64,000 bases of DNA from NCBI RefSeq assembly GCF_013033965.1, contig NZ_WQFE01000012.1, positions 62,001 through 126,000 on the forward strand. Direction: 5' to 3'. Source of the stretch: Ruegeria atlantica. GTDB taxonomy: Bacteria; Pseudomonadota; Alphaproteobacteria; Rhodobacterales; Rhodobacteraceae. Below are positions 42,701 through 51,043 of this stretch, piece by piece (the first letter of the stretch is position 1; the number at the start of each line of letters is the position of its first letter). The notes below the pieces were generated by a model that searched no databases, was not told where the DNA came from, and worked only from the letters and a program-made list of their open reading frames with translations. The position numbers and the translations under genes were made by a program.

Positions 42701-43531
42701 GTGATTGCGCGCACAACAGGGGCGGCGATTCGGGGATTATTGGTCGCACTTATGGTGCTGACACCCGCGTTGTATCTGCCTGTAACATCGACGAATGGGA
42801 CCGAGATTGTCGTCTTTCTCGCCATTCTCGCGTTTTTTCTGACGTTCGCCGAATACAACTCTGCTTTCCCCAGCTTTATCGAATTCCGCGATGCGCCGCC
42901 TGTGAACCGTTTGCGTTTTGTCGGGTTGATGTCGATGGTCACCTTCCTGACGCTGATCTGCAAAAATGCCTATACGCCCACAGGCTTGACGACGACGTTC
43001 TATTCCTTTGGCGTGGGCGTCGCGAATGTGGTCGACTTTCCCTATTCACCGGTTCGGCTGATCATTCTGATGCTGCCCGCCGACGCAAGTGCGCCGTTGA
43101 TCGAACTTGTTCGTATTGCCGCCAGTGTTGCGTATGTCGCTGCTTTGGTGACGATCGCCAGCTTTGCCTATGCGGTGAAAGTCCGCGGCTGGCCGACAGG
43201 AAATGGTGCTTTCAACGTCTGGACCAATCTTCCGTTGTTTGACCCGACCAAAGGTGGCGACGTGGTGACACGACTGCAGCGTGATGGGCGCCTGAACATT
43301 TGCATCGGCATTCTGCTGCCGTTCCTGATCCCGGCCCTGATCAAACTGCTGACCGACTATGCCGAACCGATCTCGCTGAGCAACCCTCAGACGCTGATCT
43401 GGACGCTGAGCGCTTGGGCCTTCCTGCCAGCCAGCATGATCATGCGCGGCATGGCGACCTTGCGTATTGCCAATCTGATCGTCGAAAAACGGCGCGCCTA
43501 TTCCACGGCCGAGTCTACCCAGACCGCATGA
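42701..43531 (+). CDS. Polytopic membrane protein, unknown
   Basis: The 276-aa protein starts at GTG 42701 and contains about six membrane helices (residues 10-28, 36-52, 73-93, 100-145, 200-220 and 235-255). Between them is a soluble loop with KVRGWPTGNGAFNVWTNLPLFDP. No family was recognised; roseobacters carry similar proteins next to the same secreted endonuclease-fold gene. Its stop overlaps the next start by four bases (ATGA), which argues for a functional link. Confidence 0.7.
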   Translation: MIARTTGAAIRGLLVALMVLTPALYLPVTSTNGTEIVVFLAILAFFLTFAEYNSAFPSFIEFRDAPPVNRLRFVGLMSMVTFLTLICKNAYTPTGLTTTFYSFGVGVANVVDFPYSPVRLIILMLPADASAPLIELVRIAASVAYVAALVTIASFAYAVKVRGWPTGNGAFNVWTNLPLFDPTKGGDVVTRLQRDGRLNICIGILLPFLIPALIKLLTDYAEPISLSNPQTLIWTLSAWAFLPASMIMRGMATLRIANLIVEKRRAYSTAESTQTA

Positions 43532-44559
43532 TCCGCATCCTGATCCTGCTGCTGTTGCCCGTTGTGGCACAGGCAGAGACGATCCGTATTGCCACCTACA
43601 ACACAGAACTCAGCCGCGACGGGCCCGGCTTGTTGCTGCGGGATATTGACCGCGGCGATGAACAGGTGATGGCGGTTGTCGGCGTTTTGGCTGAAACGCG
43701 TCCCGACATCATCGCGTTGCAGGGTCTCGACTGGGATTTCGAGGGGCAGATACTTGCTGCGATGGCAAATCGGTTGCGCGACGCAGGAATGGACTATCCG
43801 TTTACCTTTGCAGCCCGGCCAAACTCGGGCCTGGAAACAGACCTTGACCTGGACGGAGACGGCCGCACCAACGGCCCCGGTGATGCACAAGGCTGGGGAC
43901 GGTTCACCGGGCAGGGCGGTCTGGCCGTGATGTCGCGTTTCCCCATTGCGTTGGACGAGGTTCAGGACCTGTCTGACATTTTGTGGCAGGACCTGCCGGG
44001 GGCTGAACTGCCCCGACGCGACGCAGCCCCATATCCGTCGCAACAGGCACAGAACGTTCAACGACTGTCTTCCGTGGCGCATTGGATCGTACCCATCGAA
44101 ACCCCGGCGGGACGGATGGATCTGATGACGTTTCACGCCTCACCCCCTGTGTTTGACGGTCCCGAGGATCGCAACGGCCTTCGAAACCGGGATGAGATAC
44201 GCCTTTGGTCTGCTGTGTTAGATGGACAGATCGGGCACAACTCTCACGGCCCGTTTGTCATCGCCGGTGACGCCAATCTGGACCCATCGCGCGGCGAAGG
44301 ACGCAAAGAGGCAATCCGTGACCTTTTGAACGACCCGCGCGTTCAGGACCCTGCGCCTACGGATCCCTCGGGCGATTTGACCACAGTGGTTTGGAAAACG
44401 GTTGGTCCAATGCGGGTCGATTACGTCCTGCCGTCGACTGATTGGCAGGTGGCGGGATCAGGCGTGCACTGGCCCGCCCCAGGCACCAGGGAACGAAACA
44501 CAGCCGAGGCCGCCAGCCGTCACCGGCTGATCTGGGTTGACCTGACACTGCCGCGTTAA
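43528..44559 (+). CDS. Secreted endonuclease/exonuclease/phosphatase family protein
   Basis: ATG 43528 overlaps the upstream stop and starts a signal peptide (MIRILILLLLPVVAQAE). The open frame upstream is the shadow of the membrane protein gene. The 343-aa product has the DNase I-like motifs IATYNTEL, PDIIALQG, GDANLDPS near residue 250 and RHRLIWVDL at the end, holding the catalytic Asp, Asn and His. The usual QE pair is QG here. A phosphodiesterase or nuclease outside the cytoplasm is likely. It is followed by leuB. Confidence 0.8.
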   Translation: MIRILILLLLPVVAQAETIRIATYNTELSRDGPGLLLRDIDRGDEQVMAVVGVLAETRPDIIALQGLDWDFEGQILAAMANRLRDAGMDYPFTFAARPNSGLETDLDLDGDGRTNGPGDAQGWGRFTGQGGLAVMSRFPIALDEVQDLSDILWQDLPGAELPRRDAAPYPSQQAQNVQRLSSVAHWIVPIETPAGRMDLMTFHASPPVFDGPEDRNGLRNRDEIRLWSAVLDGQIGHNSHGPFVIAGDANLDPSRGEGRKEAIRDLLNDPRVQDPAPTDPSGDLTTVVWKTVGPMRVDYVLPSTDWQVAGSGVHWPAPGTRERNTAEAASRHRLIWVDLTLPR

Positions 44560-44688
44560 TGCGGCCCATTGCGCCAAATTCTGGCCTGATAAACCGGGCT
44601 GACGCAATTTTCGGACGCCATGCGCATCGCCCGGGAAACAATCCTGTATTTCCTTGCACTCAGGCCGGATCGTCTCATTGACCCGGTG

Positions 44689-44712
44689 GCACACAGGCGC
44701 TAGGGCCTGTGC
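44689..44712 (+). promoter_or_regulatory. Hairpin immediately upstream of leuB
   Basis: CACAGGC (around 44692) and GCCTGTG (44705) form a 7-bp stem around GCTAGG, about 20 bases before the leuB ribosome-binding site AAGGAG. It could affect leuB translation, but no leader peptide with Leu codons is seen. Confidence 0.3.
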
Positions 44713-44735
44713 TGTAAAACGCAAGGAGATCCTTC

Positions 44736-45839
44736 ATGTCCAACCCCTCGCTCCTCATCCTGCCCGGAGACGGAATTGGCCCCGAAGTCATGGCCGAAGT
44801 GCGCAGAGTCATCGACTGGTTCGGTGCAAAACGCGGCCTGGAATTCGACGTGAGCGAGGATCTGGTCGGCGGTGCCGCATATGACGCGCACGGCAAGCCC
44901 TTGTCGGACGAGACCATGGCCAAAGCGCAGGAAGTCGACGCGGTTTTGCTGGGTGCCGTTGGCGGTCCGAAATATGACGATCTGGATTTCAGCCTCAAGC
45001 CCGAGCGCGGGTTGCTGCGCCTGCGCAAAGAGATGGACCTGTATTCGAACCTGCGCCCCGCTCAGTGTTTTGACGCACTGGCCGACTTCTCGTCGCTGAA
45101 AAAAGACATCGTTGCTGGCCTCGACATCATGATCGTGCGCGAACTGACCTCGGGCGTCTATTTCGGTGAACCACGCGGCATCTTCGAAGAAGGCAATGAG
45201 CGTGTGGGCATCAACACCCAGCGCTATACCGAATCCGAGATCGAACGCGCCGCACGCTCGGCCTTTGAGCTGGCGATGCGCCGGAACAAAAAAGTCTGCT
45301 CGATGGAGAAGGCCAATGTGATGGAATCGGGCATCCTGTGGCGCGAGGTTGTTGACCGTGTGGCCAAAGACTACCCCGAGGTCGAGCTGAGCCATATGTA
45401 CGCGGACAACGGTGCCATGCAACTGGTGCGCGCGCCCAAACAGTTTGACGTCATCCTGACTGATAACCTGTTTGGCGACATCCTGTCGGACTGTGCCGCG
45501 ATGCTGACTGGCTCGCTGGGAATGCTTCCGTCGGCCTCTCTTGGTGCCCCAATGGCCAATGGTCGCCCCAAGGCGATGTACGAGCCCGTACACGGCTCTG
45601 CCCCCGACATCACAGGTCAGGGCAAAGCAAACCCGATTGCCTGTATCCTCAGCTTCGCGATGGCCCTGCGCTACAGCTTTGATCAGGGCGCCGAGGCAGA
45701 CCGTCTGGAAGCCGCGATCGAGAAGGTGCTGGCCGACGGTGTTCGCACAGGCGACCTGCTGGCTGACGAAGGGGTCACGCCGGTTTCCACCACGGAAATG
45801 GGCGACGCCATTCTGGCCGCGTTGGACGACAGCCTCTGA
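44736..45839 (+). CDS. leuB: 3-isopropylmalate dehydrogenase LeuB
   Basis: The 367-aa length fits LeuB. It has the NAD-binding and substrate loops [14 protein letters not shown], the metal-binding [10 protein letters not shown] and the adenine-site [16 protein letters not shown]. The enzyme oxidises and decarboxylates 3-isopropylmalate to 2-oxoisocaproate. ATG 44736 has AAGGAG seven bases upstream. It stands apart from leuCD by three genes. Confidence 0.97.
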   Translation: MSNPSLLILPGDGIGPEVMAEVRRVIDWFGAKRGLEFDVSEDLVGGAAYDAHGKPLSDETMAKAQEVDAVLLGAVGGPKYDDLDFSLKPERGLLRLRKEMDLYSNLRPAQCFDALADFSSLKKDIVAGLDIMIVRELTSGVYFGEPRGIFEEGNERVGINTQRYTESEIERAARSAFELAMRRNKKVCSMEKANVMESGILWREVVDRVAKDYPEVELSHMYADNGAMQLVRAPKQFDVILTDNLFGDILSDCAAMLTGSLGMLPSASLGAPMANGRPKAMYEPVHGSAPDITGQGKANPIACILSFAMALRYSFDQGAEADRLEAAIEKVLADGVRTGDLLADEGVTPVSTTEMGDAILAALDDSL

Positions 45840-46230
45840 TCAGGCCGTCTTTCAATTGTTAAGGCGGTGCCTGGGGTCCAGCCCATGCTGGAAATGTTGA
45901 AACGCGGACTCGACAGAATCCGAGCCAACAACGCCCGTGTTTCGAAGAGTGGACATCTGACGATTTACTCAGATGTCCACTCAAAGCCCAAACTCACAGA
46001 TGCTGCGCGTATCACCAACGGCCGATTTGAAGTGGCACCGAGTAGATCGTGATCCCACGCCGGACATGCAAAGTAATGCTCTGTGGCCGATCAGGCCCAG
46101 GACGCTCGCAGGCACGGTTATGCCGGTGGACCGGCGCCATTGAACCACGCATCGTTTTTGTGTTGCTCGATCAGCCAGACCTCGATCTGTTGCGCCAAAT
46201 TGTCTGACAGCCCATCCAGCTGTTCCTGCT
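45840..46230. other. Scar region after leuB, no intact gene
   Basis: No intact gene was found. A short plus-strand frame at 45867-46052 (61 codons) has no family resemblance and spans the hairpin below. On the minus strand a frame ending at 46129 closes with LAQQIEVWLIEQHKNDAWFN and looks like the tail of some protein. It is fused to the cyclase fragment near 46235-46245 in opposite orientation. The region therefore reads as remnants. Confidence 0.5.
45947..45982. repeat. Perfect 14-bp inverted repeat
   Basis: GAGTGGACATCTGA (45947-45960) and TCAGATGTCCACTC (45969-45982) are exact reverse complements around CGATTTAC. No T-tract follows on either strand, so it is not a terminator. It may be a remnant of a mobile element or a palindromic repeat. 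Confidence 0.7.
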
Positions 46231-46491
46231 TTGAGAGCAGTTGCTCAGATCGGATTGGATATCCGAATTGGCGTTCATACAGGCGAAGTTGAATTTGCTG
46301 GCGATGATGTTCGTGGCATCGCGGTCAACATTGCGTCACGGATCTCCGAGCTCGGAATTGAAGCCGACGTGCTTGTTTCACGCACGGTCAAGGACCTGGT
46401 TGCCGGGTCTGGGATACAGCTTTCGAGTTTTGGCACACATATATTGAAGGGTGTGCCAGATGAGTGGGACGTGTATAAATCTGAGGTTTGA
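46231..46491 (+). pseudogene. Broken class III adenylate cyclase fragment
   Basis: The 86 codons encode IGLDIRIGVHTGEVEFAGDD, GIAVNIASRISEL and VLVSRTVKDLVAGSGIQLSSFGTHILKGVPDEWDVY, the C-terminal part of class III nucleotide cyclase domains (often fused to helix-turn-helix or AAA proteins). The metal-binding Asp residues and the N-terminal half of the catalytic domain are missing. No start region of a cyclase lies upstream. It is best read as a truncated remnant. Confidence 0.75.
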
Positions 46492-46800
46492 TTTCATCTT
46501 TACGAACCAAGTTTACGAACCAAGTTGGTGCACGACCATTCGGTCATATCTTGTACGGCTTGTGTATACCCGAGAGGTTCACGGTAGTGCGACCTCCAAT
46601 AGAAAACGCCAACAAAAGAACTGTTGAGAATTAAAAAATACCGGATGACCTGTCGGCTATTTTTCTCGTTTTTCCATGAGCTGCACTTGCTAGCCCACTG
46701 GGTGTGTGGGTATTTTCATCCGACAATCTTGAGTTGACTTAATTCTCCCGATGCACCCTAACCTTATGAAGCAAGTTTCAGGTTCTTAGTAAGGTGTCTT
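46492..46800. other. AT-rich intergenic region
   Basis: No gene seen. G+C is low (23 of 60 bases at 46621-46680). It contains a 13-bp tandem duplication near its left end. The region probably holds the promoter of the secreted protein gene at 46801. Confidence 0.5.
46499..46524. repeat. 13-bp tandem direct repeat (two copies)
   Basis: TTTACGAACCAAG occurs twice in a row at 46499-46511 and 46512-46524. It lies just after the cyclase fragment and could be a slippage product or target duplication scar. Confidence 0.8.
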
Positions 46801-47331
46801 ATGCGGTTTTTTCCAAGAAGGTTCTGTTCTGTTATTGCGTTTCTGTCAGCGTCTCTGACGAATGGCCCACTGTTGGCACTAGAGATACAAGAACAGCAGG
46901 CTATTTCCGGCTGGGATGTGATAAAGGCGCGAACCGATAGAGATGGGTTATCCTGCCAAGCCGTTCGATGTGACCAACCAAACTGCAACCGGCGCTCAAA
47001 TGCATCTTTGTTGCTATGGGGTTCAGAGAACCGGAACGCTATCACCCCCCAAGTCGGATTAGGTGCCGGTTTGCCGAAAGGGTTTACTGCCGAGCTTGAG
47101 GTGGCAGGGCAGTCATTTGACTTCATTCAGAACAAGCCTCCTGGACCAAATCGACTCGTCCCCAAAAATGAAAGCGATGACGCAAAGATCGTTCAGGCAA
47201 TCAGTAATGCCGCTGCGCAAAATGCGAAGTCGACAGTCTCTGTAAAATCGGAATTGGGAAGTTTCCAAATCCCAATCAAAGCCGCGCCCAAGGTTCTTCG
47301 CTTCTTTAAGTCGCGCTGCGGTATCCAATGA
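46801..47331 (+). CDS. Secreted protein, unknown
   Basis: The 176-aa protein has a signal-like start (MRFFPRRFCSVIAFLSASL, to about residue 27) and a mature part with a Cys-rich stretch CQAVRCDQPNC at residues 52-62, suggesting disulfides. It has no membrane helix or catalytic motif. The overall plan (two disulfides, then a strand-rich C-terminal half) vaguely recalls invasion-associated locus B proteins, but the match is not secure. It has the AT-rich composition of the scar region and is an isolated gene. Confidence 0.55.
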   Translation: MRFFPRRFCSVIAFLSASLTNGPLLALEIQEQQAISGWDVIKARTDRDGLSCQAVRCDQPNCNRRSNASLLLWGSENRNAITPQVGLGAGLPKGFTAELEVAGQSFDFIQNKPPGPNRLVPKNESDDAKIVQAISNAAAQNAKSTVSVKSELGSFQIPIKAAPKVLRFFKSRCGIQ

Positions 47332-47415
47332 TGCGCACTGGTGCATTAGGTTGCACATCCGCTCCTGAAGTTTGAGCCCTGAGTAACAAATGCTGCACGA
47401 TCAACAGATGCCCGC

Positions 47416-47958
47416 TTACAGGTTCTTTGCCTTGTTTAGTTGGGCAAATATCGAATGAGCAGCACCTTCGGGTCGTCCCTGAAAGACGGTAACTTGGTCC
47501 GCAAGTGACCGATAAACGGGCAAACGTTCCAAAAACTTGGGACGCTCGATCTCAGGTCTCAGGTTGAGGCCGCGCCGAACCTGACGGGTTACAACAATCG
47601 TTGCACATTGATCCGGGTCGGCATGGGGCAAGAGTAAGACTGAATATCCCACTTTCTTAACCGAAACCCTGTTCAACTCGACAGTCTTGGCTTCAACCTC
47701 AGCGATAAGGAAACCAGAAGAAAGAGCACAAACGCAGGGCGGTGAACGTCGGAAAACATGGTCAAAAAACACTTTGGAGTTTTCGCGCACATACCGAGCG
47801 TAACCATTGTCTTTGATGTAGCGGCCAATGTGCCCTGGTCCGGACATGAATAGCTCATCCAAATCGACGAACTTGCGGCCAAGGTGTCTTGCAAGATGGG
47901 GTCCGGATGAAGTTTTTCCGACACCACCCGGTCCAATGAGAAAAATATGCCGATCCAT
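47416..47958 (-). CDS. P-loop kinase, shikimate kinase-like
   Basis: The start was set at ATG 47958 (180 aa, MDRHIFLIGPGGVGKTSSG) from the usual P-loop kinase length. The frame extends to 48063, and no ribosome-binding site is clear. Walker A GPGGVGKTSSG is at residues 9-19. It is followed by DLDELFMSGPGHIGRYIKDNGYARYVREN, like the shikimate kinase core. The main aroK lies elsewhere, since aroB is not adjacent. Its substrate is unknown. AT-rich composition and location suggest acquisition. Confidence 0.6.
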   Translation of the reverse strand: MDRHIFLIGPGGVGKTSSGPHLARHLGRKFVDLDELFMSGPGHIGRYIKDNGYARYVRENSKVFFDHVFRRSPPCVCALSSGFLIAEVEAKTVELNRVSVKKVGYSVLLLPHADPDQCATIVVTRQVRRGLNLRPEIERPKFLERLPVYRSLADQVTVFQGRPEGAAHSIFAQLNKAKNL

Positions 47959-48149
47959 CTGGACACAATAGTAAAACCTACAGAACCCGCATGCTTGTTT
48001 TTCTGCCGAAAAATCTGGAGCGGACAATCGATGCCACTTGGCAAATGGCAGATCTGTCCGCATTGCGGTTGTTGGTTGGGTTCATGTAACTTTTTTCGGG
48101 AATATGGGAAGGCTCTCAAAGAAATCTTCGAGAGAAAACGTTCTGTTAA

Positions 48150-48173
48150 AACCCGCCAACAAAGCGGCGGGTT
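48150..48173 (-). terminator. Terminator after the penicillin-binding protein gene
   Basis: On the minus strand AACCCGCC/GGCGGGTT (48173-48166 and 48157-48150) form a stem followed by TTAACAG. It lies about 50 bases past the stop at 48224. Confidence 0.6.
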
Positions 48174-48223
48174 CCTGTCATTTCGACAATTCCGCCATAG
48201 AATTGTGGCGGGGCATCGCCTGT

Positions 48224-50413
48224 TTAATTTCCACCGAAGATGTTGTTCAGCAGGTTGTTGATGGCCCGGTCCAACCCGGTTTGTTTCTTACGGCGCTGTT
48301 GCTGCGGTTGGGCTGTTCTGACTGGTGGGTCCGGGGCCAGCATCGGAAGCGGCGTCGGCGTCATGCCTTCGGTTACGCGTAGCATGGTTTCCTTCCAGAT
48401 TTCAGCTGGCAATCCTCCTCCGGTTACACCGGACAAGGGCGTGTTGTCGTCATAGCCCATCCAGATGCCCGTCACGTAATCAGCCGTGAACCCGATAAAC
48501 CACGCATCCCGTGCGGCTTGCGTCGTGCCGGTTTTGCCCGCCACCTGCCAACCGGGCAGTTGGGCACGCGCACCGGTTCCCTCGGACACCACACGCTCCA
48601 TCATCCAGGTCAGCTGTTTGGCTGCCTTGTCATTGATGACCCGCTCACCAATACCCGTTGTCGTCACCATGACCGGGGTTTCGTCACCCAGCAGCTTCAG
48701 TTCGGTCAGTCCATAAGGTTCCACTGCCGAGCCGCCATTCAGGATACCCGCATAGGCCCCCGTCATCTCGATCAACGTGCTTTCCGACGCGCCCAGCGCC
48801 AGAGCGGGGCCTTGCGCCAGGTCACTATCGATGCCGAATTCGCTGGCCACCGTGCGGACATTGTCCAGCCCTGCGATCTCAGCCACTTTCACCGCCGGGA
48901 TGTTCAGCGAGTTTTTCAACGCATCTGCCAGGGTGACACGCCCGTAAAACTTGTTGGTGTAGTTCTTGGGACACCATTGCCCAGAGCCCGGAATATTCAC
49001 GCAGTAGGGTTCATCTACGATCGTATCCAATGGCGAATAGCCAAGCTCAAGCGCGGTGGCATAGACAAAGGGCTTGAACGAAGACCCCGTTTGCCGCAGC
49101 GCCTGCGTGGCGCGATTGAAGGCACCGGACACGCGTGTTTTGCGCCCACCAACCATTCCGCGCACGGCCCCATCCGCCGACATCACCACGATCGCGGCCT
49201 GTGCCTTGGATCCTTCGCGGACTTTCTCCTGAAAAATGAACTGCAACGCCTCTTCGGCTGATTTCTGGATACGCTGATCCAGCGTGGTGCGGATCACCAC
49301 GTCTTCGGTTGTGTTGCGTGTAAAGAACTCTGGCCCGCTGGCCATTACCCAGTCAGCGAAGTAACCGCCGGCGCGCGCGGCAGCCGCTTCGGACAATTGC
49401 GCGGGATTGTTGCGCGCGCCGCTGGCTTGCGCCGCGGTCAAATACCCCTGCGCCTCCATTAGGCCAACCACCAGCCGCGCCCGGTCCTGCGAACGTTGCA
49501 GGTTGTTCGTAGGCGCATAGCGCGTTGGTGCCACCAGCAATCCGGCCAGCATCGCGGCTTGAGACGGGCTGACTTCAGCCGCCGAAATACCGAAATACCG
49601 CTGGCTTGCGGCCTCGAACCCACGCGCACCCGCGCCAAGGAAAGCGCGGTTCAGGTAGATGGTCAGAATCTCGTCCTTAGTGTACTTGACCTCCATCGCC
49701 ATCGCATAAACCGCTTCTTTGGCCTTGCGCCAAAGTGACCCCTGACGGCAGTCGGACTCATACGCCGCCTCGGATTCCCATTCGCTGGGCTCATATGGTA
49801 CGCCCAGGCACAAAAGTTTGGCGGTTTGCTGCGTGATGGTAGAACCACCATGCCCCGAAAGTGGCCCGCGCCCTTCGCTGAGGTTGATGCGGACGGCGCT
49901 CGCGACGCCGCGCGGACTGACGCCGAAATGGCGGTAGAATCGTTTGTCCTCGGTCGCGACGACCGCGTTCTTCAGATGGGGCGATACGGTATCGGCCGTG
50001 ATAACACCACCGAACTGATCGCCGCGCCAGGCGAAGACCTTGCCGTCTCGATCCAGCAACGTCACTGATCCGCGTGCACGACCATCGAGCAGCGCGTCAA
50101 CATCAGGCAGGCTGGAATAGACAACGCCAACCGCAAGCGCCAGCAACAATGCGGCCACCGCGCCAACACGCCAAGTCACGCCCCAAAATAGCCGCCACAG
50201 CCAGCGGAAAAAACGACGAATGAAACCGCCGCCACCGCCACCGGAAGACTTGCGGGTTTTCCGACGGGTCGTTTTGCGGGTCGACGTCTTGCGCGCCGCC
50301 GCCTTTTTGCCAGCGGGCTTTGTCGTCCGCTTTGTGGTCGCGGGTTTGCGCCCCTTGGAAGGGTATCTTTTGTCCGCAACAAGCGATGTCTTGCGGCGCT
50401 TGGACTCAGTCAT
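48224..50413 (-). CDS. Bifunctional penicillin-binding protein 1A (class A)
   Basis: ATG 50413 gives 729 aa. A basic, Lys/Thr-rich cytoplasmic tail (residues 1-55) leads into a membrane helix (about 72-92). The transglycosylase GT51 domain has AVVATEDKRFYRHFG and HGGSTITQQ, with the catalytic Glu in ATED. The transpeptidase has the SxxK motif (GSSFKPF), SLN in LKNSLNIP and KTG in AGKTGTTQ. It synthesises peptidoglycan in the inner membrane. The long basic tail is the only unusual part. Confidence 0.93.
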   Translation of the reverse strand: MTESKRRKTSLVADKRYPSKGRKPATTKRTTKPAGKKAAARKTSTRKTTRRKTRKSSGGGGGGFIRRFFRWLWRLFWGVTWRVGAVAALLLALAVGVVYSSLPDVDALLDGRARGSVTLLDRDGKVFAWRGDQFGGVITADTVSPHLKNAVVATEDKRFYRHFGVSPRGVASAVRINLSEGRGPLSGHGGSTITQQTAKLLCLGVPYEPSEWESEAAYESDCRQGSLWRKAKEAVYAMAMEVKYTKDEILTIYLNRAFLGAGARGFEAASQRYFGISAAEVSPSQAAMLAGLLVAPTRYAPTNNLQRSQDRARLVVGLMEAQGYLTAAQASGARNNPAQLSEAAAARAGGYFADWVMASGPEFFTRNTTEDVVIRTTLDQRIQKSAEEALQFIFQEKVREGSKAQAAIVVMSADGAVRGMVGGRKTRVSGAFNRATQALRQTGSSFKPFVYATALELGYSPLDTIVDEPYCVNIPGSGQWCPKNYTNKFYGRVTLADALKNSLNIPAVKVAEIAGLDNVRTVASEFGIDSDLAQGPALALGASESTLIEMTGAYAGILNGGSAVEPYGLTELKLLGDETPVMVTTTGIGERVINDKAAKQLTWMMERVVSEGTGARAQLPGWQVAGKTGTTQAARDAWFIGFTADYVTGIWMGYDDNTPLSGVTGGGLPAEIWKETMLRVTEGMTPTPLPMLAPDPPVRTAQPQQQRRKKQTGLDRAINNLLNNIFGGN

Positions 50414-50538
50414 GCTCAAACTCTGCCCGGTTATCGTTTTGAGGCACCATACCCTGCCATAGACACGAAGTAGAGGTATGAATTTCCCCTATGCTGCCTC
50501 CATAAGCCGCCCAGATTTTGGGCAAGAGTGCGTTTTTG

Positions 50539-50553
50539 TGCAAAAATTGTGCA
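50539..50553 (+). promoter_or_regulatory. NtrC-type site upstream of glnK
   Basis: TGCAA-AAATT-GTGCA matches the NtrC palindrome TGCAC-N5-GTGCA with one mismatch. It lies about 120 bases before glnK, a usual distance for nitrogen-limitation control of glnK-amtB. No convincing sigma-54 -24/-12 element was seen downstream. Confidence 0.5.
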
Positions 50554-50672
50554 CCTAAGCCCTGATTTCCCGCGCGTTCAACCGCCCTTACCGTTTCTTA
50601 CAGCGGTCAGCCGCGCTCTTTTTCTGCAGGTGCAAACAAACCGGTCCCGCCGGACAGGAAGAGGGGAAAGAC

Positions 50673-51011
50673 GTGAAACTGATCATTGCAACAATCAAGC
50701 CATTCAAGCTGGAGGAGGTGCGCGAGGCACTGACCGAGGCTGGCGTGCGCGGCATGATGGTGACCGAAATCAAGGGCTTCGGTTCGCAATCTGGCCACAC
50801 CGAGATTTATCGCGGGGCCGAATATGCGGTGAACTTCGTGCCCAAGATCAAGCTGGAAATCGTGGTGCCCGCCACGATGGCCGACCAGATCGTCGAGACC
50901 ATCACCAAAACCGCCAAGACCGGCAAGATCGGTGACGGCAAGATTTTCGTCCTCGATGTCGAACAAGCGCTGCGCGTGCGGACCGGGGAAACGAACGAAG
51001 AGGCGCTTTGA
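50673..51011 (+). CDS. glnK: Nitrogen regulatory PII protein GlnK
   Basis: The 112-aa PII protein has the uridylylation Tyr51 in the T-loop YRGAEYAVNF and the C-terminal KIGDGKIFVLDVEQALRVRTGE signature. It senses 2-oxoglutarate and ATP/ADP and plugs AmtB. GTG 50673 has GAGGGG seven bases upstream. amtB starts 32 bases after the stop, the usual glnK-amtB pair. Confidence 0.97.
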   Translation: MKLIIATIKPFKLEEVREALTEAGVRGMMVTEIKGFGSQSGHTEIYRGAEYAVNFVPKIKLEIVVPATMADQIVETITKTAKTGKIGDGKIFVLDVEQALRVRTGETNEEAL

Positions 51012-51043
51012 GCGCCCCAATTCACAACATTCGAGGACTGACA

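Noticed and set aside
44700..45593. 297-aa open frame on the minus strand
   Set aside because: It is antisense to leuB, whose frame carries all family motifs.
45867..46052. 61-codon ORF after leuB
   Set aside because: No ribosome-binding site and no resemblance to a family; it runs through the 14-bp hairpin.
46499..46524. Start of a CRISPR array
   Set aside because: Only two adjacent 13-base copies without spacers; no cas genes anywhere in the window.
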